A DNA stretch of 26,289 bases from Chara braunii (Eukaryota > Streptophyta > Charophyceae > Charales > Characeae): contig BFEA01000033.1 in assembly GCA_003427395.1 (NCBI GenBank), forward strand, positions 2,941,058 to 2,967,346, written 5' to 3'. Of this stretch, positions 25,313-26,289 are shown piece after piece (the stretch's first letter is position 1; the number at the start of each line of letters is the position of its first letter). The translations under genes and the position numbers were made by a program. Below the pieces are notes generated by a model. The model was not told the DNA's origin. It did not search any database and saw nothing but the letters and a program-made list of their open reading frames with translations.

Positions 25313-25905
25313 TTTGAAGTCGTGCAGCAGCCACTGCAATTCTGGTACGTTCTGGCAGCGGCATGCGGGGAAACCCACCACATTCCCCGAGTTCACATTG
25401 GCAAATGGACCCCTTTCCCAAAAAGGAAACTCAGTTGTTCTCTCCTATCCTTAAGAGGTCTGTAGTAGATGAAGGTGCCACTGACGGCATACTCACACCA
25501 AGGACCTATTCCACTCAGGCTGTAATTGCAGTCACATTTGTCCATCGGAATTTGTAATTGCGGCCAGATACCGTCAAGAGAGTGCTAGTGCGAGAATCCT
25601 CTCACTCAACATGTTTTTTTCTGCGGTTAAGAAAAGGTATAACACCACAGAGAAAACAACCCGGTCCTTAGGTAATTGACTCAAGATTTATTTTCACTCT
25701 AATGCGGAGACGCTCACCACACAGAAGCCATCTCTCTCCGACACCACAGATAAAAATACCACGTGTCCGTCATCACGAGAAAATCACCATGCTAATTACA
25801 ATTTACGATGTCAATTACCGTGCCAATTCACCACACCAATTGCCATGCCATTGACTGCGTTAATCGACCATAACAATGATGTGTAAACCTTATCACTCAC
25901 CCATT
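25312..25905. other. Non-coding stretch, no gene recognised
   Basis: No gene recognised. CAATT/CCATG-type phrases repeat loosely at 25790-25870. Confidence 0.4.
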
Positions 25906-26046
25906 TGCAGCCACCCATAAGCCGCTCCCAACAACCGACCCCCAACAACCCACCGATAAGCCACCCATAAGCCACCCATAAGCCACCCCCAACAACCCAC
26001 CGATAAACCACCAATCTGCCCCACTGATAAGCCACCAACAGGCCCC
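25906..26046. repeat. Degenerate minisatellite of CACCCATAAGC units
   Basis: AGCCACCCATA, AACAACCCACCGATA and AGCCACCAACA variants repeated over about 140 bp in 11- to 30-bp higher-order units. The minus-strand Gly/Trp/Val-rich frame is translation of the repeat. Confidence 0.85.
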
Positions 26047-26289
26047 CAATACAAGGCATTGCTTATTGTCAATGTACCAGCAACTGTCGCTGGGGGTGCG
26101 TGTGCGTATGTGTGCGAGGGGCAGGAGATGGGGAGAAGGGTGAAGAAGGTTTCCTTGACATCTTTGTCCGTCCGTGATCAGAGCTTGGTCTTCCGCCTGG
26201 AAGTCATTCCCCATCTCTCTGCCAATGCCGCGAACGAATCTTGAGAACATGCCACACATTTGGCAGGTGTTGATTTTTTTTTTTTTTTT
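26047..26289. other. Unassigned end of window, closing with poly(T)
   Basis: Open frames on both strands (plus 26059-26244; minus 26259 downward) are protein-like in composition but unrecognised. The window ends in a T-run of at least 14 from about 26275. Confidence 0.4.

Overview
This window is eukaryotic nuclear DNA, mostly non-coding and crowded with repeats. The likeliest source is a green-lineage organism (green alga or other Viridiplantae), but that rests on only a few markers. The U6 snRNA fragment has the plant-type 5' stem-loop. One exon resembles the N-terminus of plant/animal DHX29-type DExH helicases. Two pieces of mitochondrial genes, rps3 and nad2, are of the kind found in plant and algal mtDNA. 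Several N bases (near 14136-14185 and 20388) and a Tn5 mosaic-end-like string near 23216 show it is draft assembly sequence.

Layout. 1-3060: CA microsatellites, a 46-bp hairpin minisatellite, an rps3 fragment of mitochondrial origin, diverged tandem repeats and a polyadenylated U6 retropseudogene. 3100-4370: tRNA-derived SINE sequence and a composite element built from short modules each ending in an A-tract; a second copy lies inverted at 10385-11085. 4370-8150: T-rich DNA, GAT/ATC satellites, a long G-tract, a 132-bp tandem repeat and GA/CT microsatellites. 8159-8617 (minus): the only convincing protein-coding exon, the first exon of a DHX29-like helicase; its later exons are not visible here. 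9000-12130: SINE and MITE debris. 12199-12480: a strict 25-bp minisatellite. 12500-16100: sparse unassigned sequence with SINE remnants. 16135-17320: three copies of a dispersed repeat, one of them interrupted by about 110 bp of mitochondrial nad2. 17410-17760: a decayed LINE reverse transcriptase. 17832-17999: a complete Harbinger-like MITE. 19051-19259: a complete foldback MITE. 19868-20238: a very long near-perfect hairpin. 22435-22870 (minus): a possible two-exon gene of unknown function. 25053-25229: a second long hairpin.

The best candidate for something undescribed is a short dispersed motif seen seven times (14342, 18191-18447 minus, 20269-20379, 23251-23360). Its core is a hairpin whose last stem pair changes from A-T to G-C on both sides together. 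In three copies the hairpin is followed by a segment that can fold as an H-type pseudoknot. Six of the seven copies occur as pairs in the same order. It may be the structured end of a retroposed RNA.

The repeats fit together. An L1-type LINE would supply the machinery for A-tailed SINEs, the composite modules and the U6 retropseudogene, while Harbinger-like and other TIR elements supply the foldback DNA. No operon-like gene cooperation is present.
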